DNA from: Desulfitibacter alkalitolerans DSM 16504
GTDB lineage: Bacteria; Bacillota; DSM-16504; Desulfitibacterales; Desulfitibacteraceae
DNA length: 64,000 bases
Assembly (NCBI RefSeq): GCF_000620305.1
Contig: NZ_KK211104.1
Span: forward strand, 62,001-126,000
Direction of reading: 5' to 3'
A program made the position numbers and the translations under genes. Numbering within the stretch: the first letter of the stretch is position 1; every line of letters starts with the position of its first letter. Shown here piece after piece: positions 27,301 through 36,006 of the stretch. The notes under the pieces are model-generated. The model saw only the letters and a list, made by a program, of their open reading frames with translations, did not search any database and was not told the origin of the DNA.

Positions 27301-28394
27301 TATTTTTCTTCAGCTCCTTCAGCCATGCGCAGCTTTATCAAGGAATGTACATGAATTACCACCACTTTTCCCACGGCATAGGTGGGTATTGCCAGAATCA
27401 TTCCCAGGATACCTGCAAGGCTTCCTGCTGTTAATAATACAACTATAATTGTGACAGGATGAATGGCAAGCTTACGGCCAAAAACCTGGGGGGCAATAAG
27501 TTGGCTCTCTATCTGCTGTATTATAAACACAAAAAACAGCACCTGCAGGGCAGTCCAGGGAGATTGGATTAGACCAACTATCATGCCAGGTATTGTTCCA
27601 ATAATAGGGCCAAAATAGGGTACAACATTGGTAACCATTGCAATTAAAGCCAGCAGAAGTGCATAGTCCAGCCCAATTATCATGTAGGCCAAATATACCA
27701 TGAAGCCCACAAAAAAACTTACAATTAACTGGCCCTGTATAAAAGAACTAATGGTCTTATTCATTTGGGCTAAAATCTCCAGTCCTTCATCCTGATATTT
27801 GCTGGGCAGATATTTTACTATAGCTTTTGGAAGCTTGTGACCATCCTTTAGCATGTAAAAGAGGATAAAGGGAATGGTAATAAAGATTATTAAAATATTA
27901 GTTATAAATCCAATTAAATAGTAAGTCTGGTCAATGGCCGTGGACACAAACTTTTCCACTTCAGCAGCATAATCCACAGTCCTCCATCTCTCAAAGGAAT
28001 CAGTCTCCTGAAATCTTTCAAAAATAGTACTCTCCTGAAAATCAATAAATGTTCTATGAAGCTGGTTTAAAAACCTGGGAGCATTTTCTATAAGATTTAA
28101 TAGCTGAAATTGAATGATAGGTCCTATATATAGTATTGTAATTGTTAAAATACCCAGGAGCACAATATAAATAATTAAAATAGCTAAACCTTTAGGTATT
28201 CTTTTTGAATGAAGCCAATTGACTATGGGACTTGTCAAATAGTATAGAATCCCTGCAATCAGCACGGGGAAAAAAATAGTTGAGATTAGAACAACTATGG
28301 GCCTGAAAATGAAGGAAATATTTGTTCCCACTAATATTATTAAAAATATAAGCAATACCCACAGAGCTGCCTGAAAAGCCTTTGAATTAAGCAT
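27300..28394 (-). CDS. AI-2E family (PerM-like) membrane transporter
   Basis: The 364-residue protein has about seven to eight membrane segments with the long loop of the AI-2E/PerM family. Characteristic stretches are LPKAIVKYLPSKYQDEGLEI, MVTNVVPYFGPIIGTIPGMI and QQIESQLIAPQVFGRKLAIH. Members export autoinducer-like or other small molecules, or act as Na+(Li+)/H+ antiporters. ATG at 28394 behind AGGTGA is preferred over the GTG at 28403. It heads an operon with the two amidohydrolases. Confidence 0.88.
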   Translation of the reverse strand: MLNSKAFQAALWVLLIFLIILVGTNISFIFRPIVVLISTIFFPVLIAGILYYLTSPIVNWLHSKRIPKGLAILIIYIVLLGILTITILYIGPIIQFQLLNLIENAPRFLNQLHRTFIDFQESTIFERFQETDSFERWRTVDYAAEVEKFVSTAIDQTYYLIGFITNILIIFITIPFILFYMLKDGHKLPKAIVKYLPSKYQDEGLEILAQMNKTISSFIQGQLIVSFFVGFMVYLAYMIIGLDYALLLALIAMVTNVVPYFGPIIGTIPGMIVGLIQSPWTALQVLFFVFIIQQIESQLIAPQVFGRKLAIHPVTIIVVLLTAGSLAGILGMILAIPTYAVGKVVVIHVHSLIKLRMAEGAEEK

Positions 28395-28594
28395 TATCTT
28401 CACCTGAACACTTTATTGGATTTTTTTGTAACGTTTATATTATAATCCACTTTGTTCACAAACACCAACATTTATGGATATTTTCTTTATAATGATTAAC
28501 AAGGTGTTCACAAGGCATACTAAAAATGATAAACTTAAACCCTAACAGGAATATTTAACCAATAAAATAATTAGAAGGAAGGGAGCCACCACTT

Positions 28595-29965
28595 ATGACC
28601 ACTGATATCAGATTTGACTACAGTAATGCGCAACCCTTTATTAAAAGTCATGAACTGGAATATATGAAAAGTAGGGCAGCAGCTGCCCATGAACTGCTTC
28701 ACAGCAGAAAGGGTCCTGGCAGTGAATACACAGGATGGCTGAATTTACCCAATGATTTTGATAAAAATGAGTATGAAAGAATTAAGAAGGTTGCTGAAAA
28801 AATCAGAAATAAGGTTGAGGTATTTATTGTAATAGGAATTGGTGGTTCCTACCTTGGTGCTAAATCTGCAGTGGAAATTCTCAAGAACTCCTTTTATAAT
28901 CAGCTTTCGAAAGACAGCCGCAGGTCTCCTGAAATTTATTTTGCCGGAAATAACATTAGTTCCACCTACCTTGCAAGGCTGGTGGAGCTGGTCAAGGATA
29001 GGGATTTTGCTATCAATGTTGTTTCCAAATCCGGCACCACCCTTGAGCCTGCCATTGCCTTCAGGGTATTCAGAGAGCTAATGGAAAAAAAATACGGGGC
29101 GGATGAAGCCAGGGAAAGAATAATTGCTACTACTGATAAATCAAAGGGTGCTTTAAAAAAATTATCAGACGAACAGGGCTATGAGACCTTTGTTGTACCT
29201 GATGATATAGGGGGACGCTATTCTGTGCTGACAGCAGTTGGTCTTTTCCCCCTTGCAGTTGCCGGTATAGATATAGATGAAATTATGTCTGGAGCAGCAA
29301 AGGCCTATAATAATTACAATAACAGTGATCTTGCAGTAAACCCATGCTACCAGTATGCTGCAATTAGAAATATTCTTTATGCCAAGGGCAAGAGTATTGA
29401 GCTGCTGGTAAATTACGAACCTGACCTTACTTTTTTTGCAGAATGGTGGAAGCAGCTTTTCGGAGAGAGTGAGGGTAAGGATAATAAAGGCATCTTTCCT
29501 GCCAGTGTTAATTTCACTACAGACCTCCATTCCCTCGGTCAGTACATACAGGATGGCAGACGTGACCTTTTTGCGACAACAATATGGGTAGAGAACCCAC
29601 CTGTAAACATGGAGATAAAAGCAATTAAAGAGGATATTGATGGACTTAACTTCCTTGCTGGAAAAACAATTCATCATGTAAATGAAAAAGCCTGCCAGGG
29701 TACAATTCTAGCCCATACTGAAGGTGGAGTTCCTAATCTGAAGGTAAGCATACCAGACCTGGGTCCTCATACCTATGGGCAGCTTGTATACTTCTTTGAG
29801 AAGGCATGTGCAATAAGCGGCTACCTATTAGGTGTGAATCCCTTTGATCAACCAGGTGTGGAGACATATAAAAAGAACATGTTCGCATTACTAGGTAAGC
29901 CAGGGACAGAGGAAGCCAGGAAGGAAATTGAAAGAAAGCTTCATGATCTGGCAAGAAAGCTTTAA
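28595..29965 (+). CDS. pgi: Glucose-6-phosphate isomerase
   Basis: The 456-residue enzyme interconverts glucose-6-phosphate and fructose-6-phosphate. Family motifs are [52 protein letters not shown] and [19 protein letters not shown]. It is the short bacterial form typical of Firmicutes. The start has an AAGGAAGGGAG ribosome site. It stands alone, divergent from the AI-2E-family operon, with a terminator after it. Confidence 0.96.
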   Translation: MTTDIRFDYSNAQPFIKSHELEYMKSRAAAAHELLHSRKGPGSEYTGWLNLPNDFDKNEYERIKKVAEKIRNKVEVFIVIGIGGSYLGAKSAVEILKNSFYNQLSKDSRRSPEIYFAGNNISSTYLARLVELVKDRDFAINVVSKSGTTLEPAIAFRVFRELMEKKYGADEARERIIATTDKSKGALKKLSDEQGYETFVVPDDIGGRYSVLTAVGLFPLAVAGIDIDEIMSGAAKAYNNYNNSDLAVNPCYQYAAIRNILYAKGKSIELLVNYEPDLTFFAEWWKQLFGESEGKDNKGIFPASVNFTTDLHSLGQYIQDGRRDLFATTIWVENPPVNMEIKAIKEDIDGLNFLAGKTIHHVNEKACQGTILAHTEGGVPNLKVSIPDLGPHTYGQLVYFFEKACAISGYLLGVNPFDQPGVETYKKNMFALLGKPGTEEARKEIERKLHDLARKL

Positions 29966-30018
29966 TTAATTTAAATAGTGTTTAATAGTTTTAACTACAA
30001 AGTAAAGTAAAGTAAATA

Positions 30019-30072
30019 AAAAGGGACTGCCTCACAAACGAATTTAATAATTTATTGTGAGCAGCCCCTTTT
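30019..30072. terminator. Hairpin terminator after pgi
   Basis: AAAAGGGACTGCCTCAC pairs imperfectly with GTGAGCAGCCCCTTTT around a long AT-rich loop. The T-run follows on the plus strand and A-run/T-run symmetry allows use by the convergent tautomerase gene. Confidence 0.75.
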
Positions 30073-30077
30073 ATTCT

Positions 30078-30266
30078 TTATTCCATGTCAATTCGCAGCT
30101 TTCCAGCACTCCCAAGATTTGTTTTAGGCACATCTTGAATGACAACTGTTACACGCTCTGGAGGGACTCCCACACTTGTGCATACTGCTTCAGTAATCTT
30201 TTCCACCAAAACTCTTTTTTGTTCTGTAGTCCTGCCTTCAAGCATATCCACTCGTACTATTGGCAT
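30078..30266 (-). CDS. 4-oxalocrotonate tautomerase family protein
   Basis: This 62-residue protein begins MPIVRVDMLEGRTTEQK, so Pro1 becomes the catalytic base after Met removal. Length and the conserved Arg11-containing GRT segment match the 4-OT/DmpI group, which forms hexamers and moves protons in enol-keto interconversion. It has an AGAGGTG ribosome site. No aromatic-degradation genes are linked apart from the amidohydrolases 3-5 kb away, so a specific pathway cannot be named. Confidence 0.9.
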   Translation of the reverse strand: MPIVRVDMLEGRTTEQKRVLVEKITEAVCTSVGVPPERVTVVIQDVPKTNLGSAGKLRIDME

Positions 30267-30355
30267 GTTTAATCACCTCTTGTATTTTTTCTACATTAAT
30301 AATAATATGCTTTAGCTGTTAAGACAATAGATTCTAATATACTTCTATTGATGGA

Positions 30356-31090
30356 CTAGATTTCAGAAAAAATATCTTTCAACGGCATCTCCAGACCCTC
30401 AAAAACTGTTGATTTTATGGTATCTCCTTCTCCAAAGCTTGCCATACTTTCCAGTTCTCTTTCCTTGGAAAAGGTGTATTGAGTGATGGCTTTGCTATCT
30501 ATATCAACGACCCAGTATTCCAAGACCCCGCTTTTCATGTACAGATTAAGCTTGGTTATCATATCCTTGCCTTTTGTGGAAGGAGACAAGACTTCAACAA
30601 GTAGTGCGGGTATGCCCTCATACTTATTATCCTCATTGACCTTATCTTCATCACAAATCACAATCACATCTGGCTGGACAACATTAGGATCCTCTTCGAA
30701 CTTGGTGGCATAACCAAACAGCCTTATATCTAATGGCGCTGTTAAGGATCGGCAGGGTTTTCCTTTAAAATAGTTGTTAAAGTGCCATGCAATTTCATTG
30801 ACCACAACCTGATGGTTAAAACCAGGTGATGCCAATAGATAAATCTCACCATCAATTAATTCATATCGTTGATCAGAGGAATCAACCAGTGCCATATACT
30901 CCTCATAGCTGATTTTCCTTGTGGTTTTATACTTTAATGATTCTTCATGAACAAAATAATAGTCCGGCTCTTTATAGCGAGTAAGCTTGGCCACGCTCTT
31001 GCCGTTTTTCGTAATAATAATGTCTTCCTTTTCTGCCAGAGAAAGATATTTTCCAAAAGCATTCTGCAAATCAGTAGCATTAACACGCAT
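30356..31090 (-). CDS. Phd/YefM antitoxin domain fused to Uma2-family nuclease domain
   Basis: The 244-residue protein joins two modules. Residues 1-45 are a Phd/YefM-like DNA-binding domain (MRVNATDLQNAFGKYLSLAE, then IIITKNGKSVAKLTRYKE). Residues about 60-240 are a Uma2 (DUF820) domain of the PD-(D/E)xK type: YELIDGEIYLL, NVVQPDVIVICDED, PALLVEVLSPSTKG and LEYWVVDID. The start at 31090 has a GGATGGTG site. Uma2 proteins are very common in cyanobacteria and some Firmicutes, and their role is unknown. The fusion could be a self-repressing, self-restraining nuclease. It ends in TAG. Confidence 0.85.
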   Translation of the reverse strand: MRVNATDLQNAFGKYLSLAEKEDIIITKNGKSVAKLTRYKEPDYYFVHEESLKYKTTRKISYEEYMALVDSSDQRYELIDGEIYLLASPGFNHQVVVNEIAWHFNNYFKGKPCRSLTAPLDIRLFGYATKFEEDPNVVQPDVIVICDEDKVNEDNKYEGIPALLVEVLSPSTKGKDMITKLNLYMKSGVLEYWVVDIDSKAITQYTFSKERELESMASFGEGDTIKSTVFEGLEMPLKDIFSEI

Positions 31091-31257
31091 GTTATCACCA
31101 TCCACTTTTTAGCTATTATTATAATAAAAAATAGCTAATATGTCAATTTGTATTGGCTATATTCAAGGCCCAATGTAAAAGTTATTGTTACTGCTCTTTG
31201 AGGGCAAGCCCAAACTTTTTAGCAATGTAAATTTTGTACTTTTATTCCGGTCAGGAA

Positions 31258-31965
31258 CTATTTATCAAAGTTGTTTGTATCATTGGATTTTACCATGTAA
31301 AGCTTGGTTGGCCTGCCTATTCCATATTCTAATGCTACCAATACTTTTCCTACATTTGTTAGATAATCAAGATAACGCCAAGCAGTTATCTTAGACATGT
31401 TCAGGGAGGTGGCAATTTGCTGACACGACAAGGGTTTATTTTGTTTTAACATAAAGCTAATAATCTGCTCTAAGGTAATCAGATGTAACCCTTTAGGCAA
31501 AGAAGGTTGAGCTTTTTGACTGGAATCCTCTCCAGGAGTAGTAATCCTATCTATGTCTGATTGGTTTAAGTCAGTTTTTTTGTTCAGAAGCAGCCGCAGC
31601 TTTTCGTAATTGCGAAGTGACTGTTCTAGTCTTTCCATATCGAAGGGTTTGATAATGTAATCTATAGCACCATAGCGCATAGTCTGATAGATAGTGTAAG
31701 TATCTTTGGCTGCAGTAATCAAAATTACATCAGTTGGAATATCCTGTTGACGAATCTGCTTCAGTATTTCCAGGCCATTGCCCTGTGGTAAAAATATATC
31801 TAATAGAACAATATCTGGTCGAAGCTGTTTAATTTGAGTAAGGGCATTATCCTGGCTGCTGCTGGTTCCTATTACCTTGAAAGGAACAATCTTTTCAGTA
31901 AACCGCTTATTGATGCTGACAACCATAGGATCATCTTCTACTATAAAGACAGTTATCTTTTTCAA
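31258..31965 (-). CDS. Response regulator, CitB/DcuR family
   Basis: The 235-residue protein has a receiver domain (FIVEDDPMVVSINKRF; phospho-acceptor Asp in IVLLDIFLPQGNG; VILITAAKD; DYIIKPF) and a C-terminal helix-turn-helix (LSCQQIATSLNMSKITAWRY). This is the CitB/DcuR/MalR layout, whose members activate di- and tricarboxylate uptake genes. A TTG at 31965 is nine bases after GAGAGGAG; the in-frame ATG at 31974 abuts the Shine-Dalgarno directly. It follows the kinase gene by about 15 bases. Targets are probably the divergent redox and tctCBA genes. It ends in TAG. Confidence 0.88.
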   Translation of the reverse strand: MKKITVFIVEDDPMVVSINKRFTEKIVPFKVIGTSSSQDNALTQIKQLRPDIVLLDIFLPQGNGLEILKQIRQQDIPTDVILITAAKDTYTIYQTMRYGAIDYIIKPFDMERLEQSLRNYEKLRLLLNKKTDLNQSDIDRITTPGEDSSQKAQPSLPKGLHLITLEQIISFMLKQNKPLSCQQIATSLNMSKITAWRYLDYLTNVGKVLVALEYGIGRPTKLYMVKSNDTNNFDK

Positions 31966-31980
31966 AGAATTCATCTCCTC

Positions 31981-33567
31981 TCATTCCAATTCTAATGAAA
32001 AAGGTATGGCTATCTGAAAAGTTGTTCCAGCAGCAGATGTATTAATTGTGATAGTACCTCCTGCCACATCTACTCTATTCTTTAGATTAGTTAAACCAAC
32101 ACCCTGTCCTTTTTTCTTGGTGGTAAAGCCTGGGTAAAAAATCTTTGACTTAACCTCTTCAGATATTCCTGAACCTGTATCCATTACTTTTATTGTCAGC
32201 CCAATTTCATTTTGCTTTAGTAAAACCCTTACCAATCTTTCACCCCCAGCCTCACTTACTGCGTCAAACGCGTTTTCTATAAGATTGCCCAGTACTACAA
32301 CCATGGCGTTTTCATTGAAATAATCAGGCAACTTAAATAACTGGCTTGACCTGTCAATTTCCAGTTTGATATTTTTTTCTTCAGCCTCACTAGCCTTGCC
32401 TATTAATAGTCCTGCCACGGCAGCGTTATGAATGTTGTTAATCAAAAAGCTGATGAGAGACTGCTCTTTATAGGTTAAATTTGCTATGTATTTTCTGGCT
32501 TCATCATAACAATCAAGCTGAATCAAGCCGGATATAACATGCAGCTTGTTTAAAAATTCGTGGCTACGAGATCTTAAGGCATCAACTAATTTTTTAACAC
32601 CTGTCAGTTCCTCAGCAATACGGCTTACCTCAGTTAGGGGTCTGAAAGTTGCAATGGCTCCCACCACCTTCCCATTAATGGATAAAGGTACTCTATTAGT
32701 AAGGACCACATTGCCATTAATAATTAGCTGTTGATCCTGGTCTGCTTGCCCGGTTTTCATTACTGATGGCAGTTGGGAATCAGGTATTAGCTCGATTATG
32801 TTTCTGCCAATAAATTGAATGCCGACAGGAAATAGATTTTGGGCTGCATGGTTGATGGCTGTTATTTCACACCTGTTATTAATGGCTATAATTCCCTCTT
32901 TAATTGAGTGAAGCATAGAATCCCGTTCCTTCAATAAAGTTGCTATCTCAATTGGTTCCATCCCAAAGATTAAGTTTTTAATGCTTCTAGCCAGTAAAAC
33001 CGAAAAAACCAGGATGATTATCAAGCCCAGGGGCAATACCAGATAAAATATCTTGTAAATCTTGGATAGTATTAAAGAAATATCCGGCTCCCAGAAACCA
33101 ACTGACACAGCACCAACCTGCTGGTTATTTAAGTCAAAAACTGGCACAAAAGCCCGGATTGATGGCCCGGAAATGCCTACAGCTTTAGATGTGTATGATT
33201 CACCTTTTTGTAATACAGGACCTTCATCACCTCCGGTAAAATACTGGCCAATTAAGCTTTCGTTAGGATGGCTATACCTCTTACCCTCCATGTCCATAAA
33301 GACTACAAAGACAGCTTTTGTTCGGAGCTGGATATCGTTGGCTATTTGCTGCAGCTCATCACTGGGATTGGCAGTAGAATAAGCCATCTTTACATCCCTT
33401 CTGTCGACAGCCAGCATGGCTATATCCATGGCCTGGCTGCGAATCTGCTCCTCAAAGCTGTTAATAAAGTTGTAGTGCAAAATTGTCACAGCAATAATTA
33501 ACGGTATCAAACCACTGATGGCTGTAGTTGCAAAAACTCTAACTCTAAGGGGTATGTATCTGCTCAA
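31981..33567 (-). CDS. Sensor histidine kinase, CitA/DcuS family
   Basis: The 528-residue kinase has two membrane segments bracketing an extracytoplasmic PAS-like (PDC) domain, residues about 40-175 (FVVFMDMEGKRYSHPNESLI), then a cytoplasmic PAS (GIIAINNRCEITAINHAAQN), the DHp with phospho-His in RSHEFLNKLHVISGLI and the ATPase boxes (NLIENAFDAV, DTGSGISEE, KGQGVGLTNLKNRV). Members sense citrate, fumarate or malate outside the cell. A TTG start at 33567 is set by AAAAAGGTG; the upstream ATG has no ribosome site. Confidence 0.9.
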   Translation of the reverse strand: MSRYIPLRVRVFATTAISGLIPLIIAVTILHYNFINSFEEQIRSQAMDIAMLAVDRRDVKMAYSTANPSDELQQIANDIQLRTKAVFVVFMDMEGKRYSHPNESLIGQYFTGGDEGPVLQKGESYTSKAVGISGPSIRAFVPVFDLNNQQVGAVSVGFWEPDISLILSKIYKIFYLVLPLGLIIILVFSVLLARSIKNLIFGMEPIEIATLLKERDSMLHSIKEGIIAINNRCEITAINHAAQNLFPVGIQFIGRNIIELIPDSQLPSVMKTGQADQDQQLIINGNVVLTNRVPLSINGKVVGAIATFRPLTEVSRIAEELTGVKKLVDALRSRSHEFLNKLHVISGLIQLDCYDEARKYIANLTYKEQSLISFLINNIHNAAVAGLLIGKASEAEEKNIKLEIDRSSQLFKLPDYFNENAMVVVLGNLIENAFDAVSEAGGERLVRVLLKQNEIGLTIKVMDTGSGISEEVKSKIFYPGFTTKKKGQGVGLTNLKNRVDVAGGTITINTSAAGTTFQIAIPFSLELE

Positions 33568-33695
33568 AATATTCACCTTTTTCATTAGTATTGTATTGTA
33601 ATACTATATGAATAAATTAACTGTATAAAAATTCTAAAAATTCATTTATTATAAAAACAATTTTAACATATTATCTTTATTCAAACCACAAGAGC

Positions 33696-33764
33696 TATTA
33701 TTTAATAAATATATGAAATTAACTATGAAATTTAATTACTATAAAAAAAATTTATTAAATAATA
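33696..33764. promoter_or_regulatory. Inverted-repeat pair in the regulator/redox-cluster intergenic region
   Basis: TATTATTTAATAAAT (33696-33710) and its exact reverse complement ATTTATTAAATAATA (33750-33764) lie 57-125 bases before the CooF-like gene. AT-rich spaced sites of this sort fit CitB-type regulators. The whole 250-base gap is AT-rich. Confidence 0.5.
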
Positions 33765-33820
33765 TAGGTTTATTATTAACAGTTGTCAAAATATTGCCAA
33801 AACCGATGGAGGTGCGCTGA

Positions 33821-34363
33821 ATGGTTGATAGAGTATGTGATGAATTTAAAAGAATTTTTGTAATGGAAGAAAAATGCCTTGGCTGTAGGACATGCGAATT
33901 AAAATGTGCAGTAGAACGCAGTTCAATAAGTAAAGTGCTTGCTGAAGCTGTTGGAGAAGATATTTTACCGAGATCAAGAGTCTACGTAGAATGGGATGGA
34001 AATGACACTTTTGCTATACAATGTCGCCATTGCGAAAATGCTCCTTGCTTTGAAATTTGTTCTACAGGAGCTATGCAGAGGGACACTGAAACAGGCTGCA
34101 CCTTTATCAGTGTAGATAAGTGTATTGCCTGCTGGATGTGTGTCATGATGTGTCCTTTTGGAGCCATTGCTCCGGCAGCAGAAAAGGGAGCAGCCGATAA
34201 GTGCGACCAGTGCTTTCAAATGGTCCAACCAAGCTGTGTAGCGGCTTGCCCAACTGGGGCGTTGGAATTGATGACTGTCAATGAATATATGGGACAGCTA
34301 AAACAAAAAAGACGCCAGGGACTACATAAGCTCCAAAGAATCAGTGAAGAACTTATAAGTTAA
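33821..34363 (+). CDS. CooF/HycB-like polyferredoxin (four [4Fe-4S] motifs)
   Basis: The 180-residue protein carries four cysteine groups: CLGCRTCELKC, CRHCENAPCFEIC, CIACWMCVMMC and CDQCFQMVQPSCVAAC. This is the CooF/HycB/DMSO-reductase-B arrangement that links a catalytic subunit to downstream acceptors. It precedes a CooS-like gene by 46 bases, as cooF precedes cooS in CO-oxidising bacteria. Start set by GGAGGTG. It is the first gene of the plus-strand cluster that reads to 42817. Confidence 0.9.
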   Translation: MVDRVCDEFKRIFVMEEKCLGCRTCELKCAVERSSISKVLAEAVGEDILPRSRVYVEWDGNDTFAIQCRHCENAPCFEICSTGAMQRDTETGCTFISVDKCIACWMCVMMCPFGAIAPAAEKGAADKCDQCFQMVQPSCVAACPTGALELMTVNEYMGQLKQKRRQGLHKLQRISEELIS

Positions 34364-34409
34364 TCATGTAAGATAGTGAGATAAAAAAGTTAAGGAGGAT
34401 GAATAAAAT

Positions 34410-35975
34410 ATGCGCCAGGTACGAAGAAAAACCATGGATCAAGCAGCCAAAACTTTTTTGCTAAAGGCCGGAAAAGAAGGTATCCAATTATCTTGGAATT
34501 ATTACGAAGCCATGTTGCCCCAGGATGGATTTAATTTACTTGGTTTAAGCTGTCATGATTGCTTGCAGGGACCGTGCCGCTTAAGCCCTTTTCATGAAGG
34601 TGAGACAAGAACTATTTGTGGTTTAAATAAGGAGGATTTAGTTCTTAACTGGCTCGGGCATCAGGTTGTTAAAAATAGCGACCAGCTAGCTGTAGCTAAT
34701 GCATTATTTAAGAGTCTTGCAAATAATGAAGTGAGTAAATTAAACAATGAACTGCTTCAAGAAAAAGCTTTTTACTGGGGCATATCTGGATGTCTTAAAC
34801 CAGAACAGATTATTAATGAGTTAACCCGGCAGTTACTTAATTTAGTAAGCAATATAAATAACCAGGTTTTATTTGGCTCTGTAGATTCCAGATTGGCAAA
34901 AATACAAGAGATTGCTGTAAACCAGATAACTCTGGCCCGCTTTGTTAACGATCTACACGAATTAGCATTTGGTAAAGGTAATGTTACTACTCAAACATTT
35001 GGTTTGTCATCCTTAAAGCCAACTTCTATAAACGTCTGCCTTGCAGGGCTATCACCTTTAGCCTTAACTTTAACCAAGGAAGCAGCCGGGAAAATGGTCC
35101 AAGAAGCAATCCACAAGGGGGCTGAAGGTTTTAACTTATTATTAATAGGGGATTTATCCTCTAAAGATGATATAAATGCAATAACCAGTGCTGGAAGTGG
35201 AGAGTTTGCTCTCATGACTGGGTTGGTGGATTTATGTCTAACAGGAAATGATAATTTGTCAGGCCAAGGACGGGGCATTACAGAAAAATATCATACTGTC
35301 TTGGCTAGAATAGCAGCAGTTCCCACCAAGGAGGAACTAAACCACTTGCTATTGCAGGCAGCTAATGCCTTTACTCAAAGAATTCAAGAAAAAATAAGTG
35401 TTTATGAGCAAAGTGAAGTAGGAGAAATCGGTTATGCACTAGACCCAGCAAAAGTAAAATTAGGATTGGAGCAAGGAAAAATTAAAGGTGTCTGCATCCT
35501 GGGTGGAGCAGGAAATATCAAGGTTACCGGAGATGAAGGCCTGATAAAAATCACGGAACATCTTTCCCGGCAAGATATTCTCTGTGTGACTTATGGAAAT
35601 GCAGCCGTTTCTCTGGGAAAACATGGATATCTCAAGACTGGTGCTGAACAAGGAAGTAAAGCCGTGGCCCAGGCCCTTGGTTTTGACGAAGGACCAGCTG
35701 CCTATGCTATCGGTGGAAATTGGCAAGTTGGTACTCTAATGGAACTCGTCAAAAATATTCAACCTAACAAGGCTATAGCTGTTTTCCCAGAATTAGCAAC
35801 AGCTGCTGACATCCAGCTAGCCTTTGCTTTATCTGGAGTTGGGGCCAGGGTATTGACTGGTGTTAGACTTCCGGTGGACGGCAGTAAAGTGGTAGCAGCA
35901 GCACTGGCTCAGTTTATTGAATATTGTGAAGCCAAAATATTAGAGCACAAGGTAGTTGATTTAATAAAAAATTAA
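34410..35975 (+). CDS. CooS-like protein lacking the C-cluster (Ni-CODH homologue, B-cluster only)
   Basis: The 521-residue product aligns with Ni-Fe carbon monoxide dehydrogenase but is about 100 residues shorter. Residues 48, 51, 56 and 70 are Cys (CHDCLQGPCR, then ICG), the same numbering as the B-cluster ligands of Carboxydothermus CooSII as recalled. The D-cluster positions 39 and 47 are Asp and Ser. Every C-cluster ligand looks replaced: the His in HGHNP becomes AGLSP, GCNN becomes GAGN, TGC becomes YGN and GSCVDN becomes GGNWQV. It therefore cannot hold the Ni-Fe site and should not oxidise CO. It may be an electron-transfer or substrate-binding scaffold for its neighbours. Confidence 0.82.
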   Translation: MRQVRRKTMDQAAKTFLLKAGKEGIQLSWNYYEAMLPQDGFNLLGLSCHDCLQGPCRLSPFHEGETRTICGLNKEDLVLNWLGHQVVKNSDQLAVANALFKSLANNEVSKLNNELLQEKAFYWGISGCLKPEQIINELTRQLLNLVSNINNQVLFGSVDSRLAKIQEIAVNQITLARFVNDLHELAFGKGNVTTQTFGLSSLKPTSINVCLAGLSPLALTLTKEAAGKMVQEAIHKGAEGFNLLLIGDLSSKDDINAITSAGSGEFALMTGLVDLCLTGNDNLSGQGRGITEKYHTVLARIAAVPTKEELNHLLLQAANAFTQRIQEKISVYEQSEVGEIGYALDPAKVKLGLEQGKIKGVCILGGAGNIKVTGDEGLIKITEHLSRQDILCVTYGNAAVSLGKHGYLKTGAEQGSKAVAQALGFDEGPAAYAIGGNWQVGTLMELVKNIQPNKAIAVFPELATAADIQLAFALSGVGARVLTGVRLPVDGSKVVAAALAQFIEYCEAKILEHKVVDLIKN

Positions 35976-36006
35976 GAAGTAAAAAAATGTGAAAGGAGGT
36001 CTGCTT

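Noticed and set aside
29165-29677. 170-codon open frame antisense to pgi
   Set aside because: It is inside pgi on the other strand with no family signature and no ribosome site.
34410-35975. Calling the gene a functional carbon monoxide dehydrogenase (cooS)
   Set aside because: The Ni-Fe C-cluster ligands are missing, so CO chemistry is not supported despite clear homology and a neighbouring CooF-like ferredoxin.
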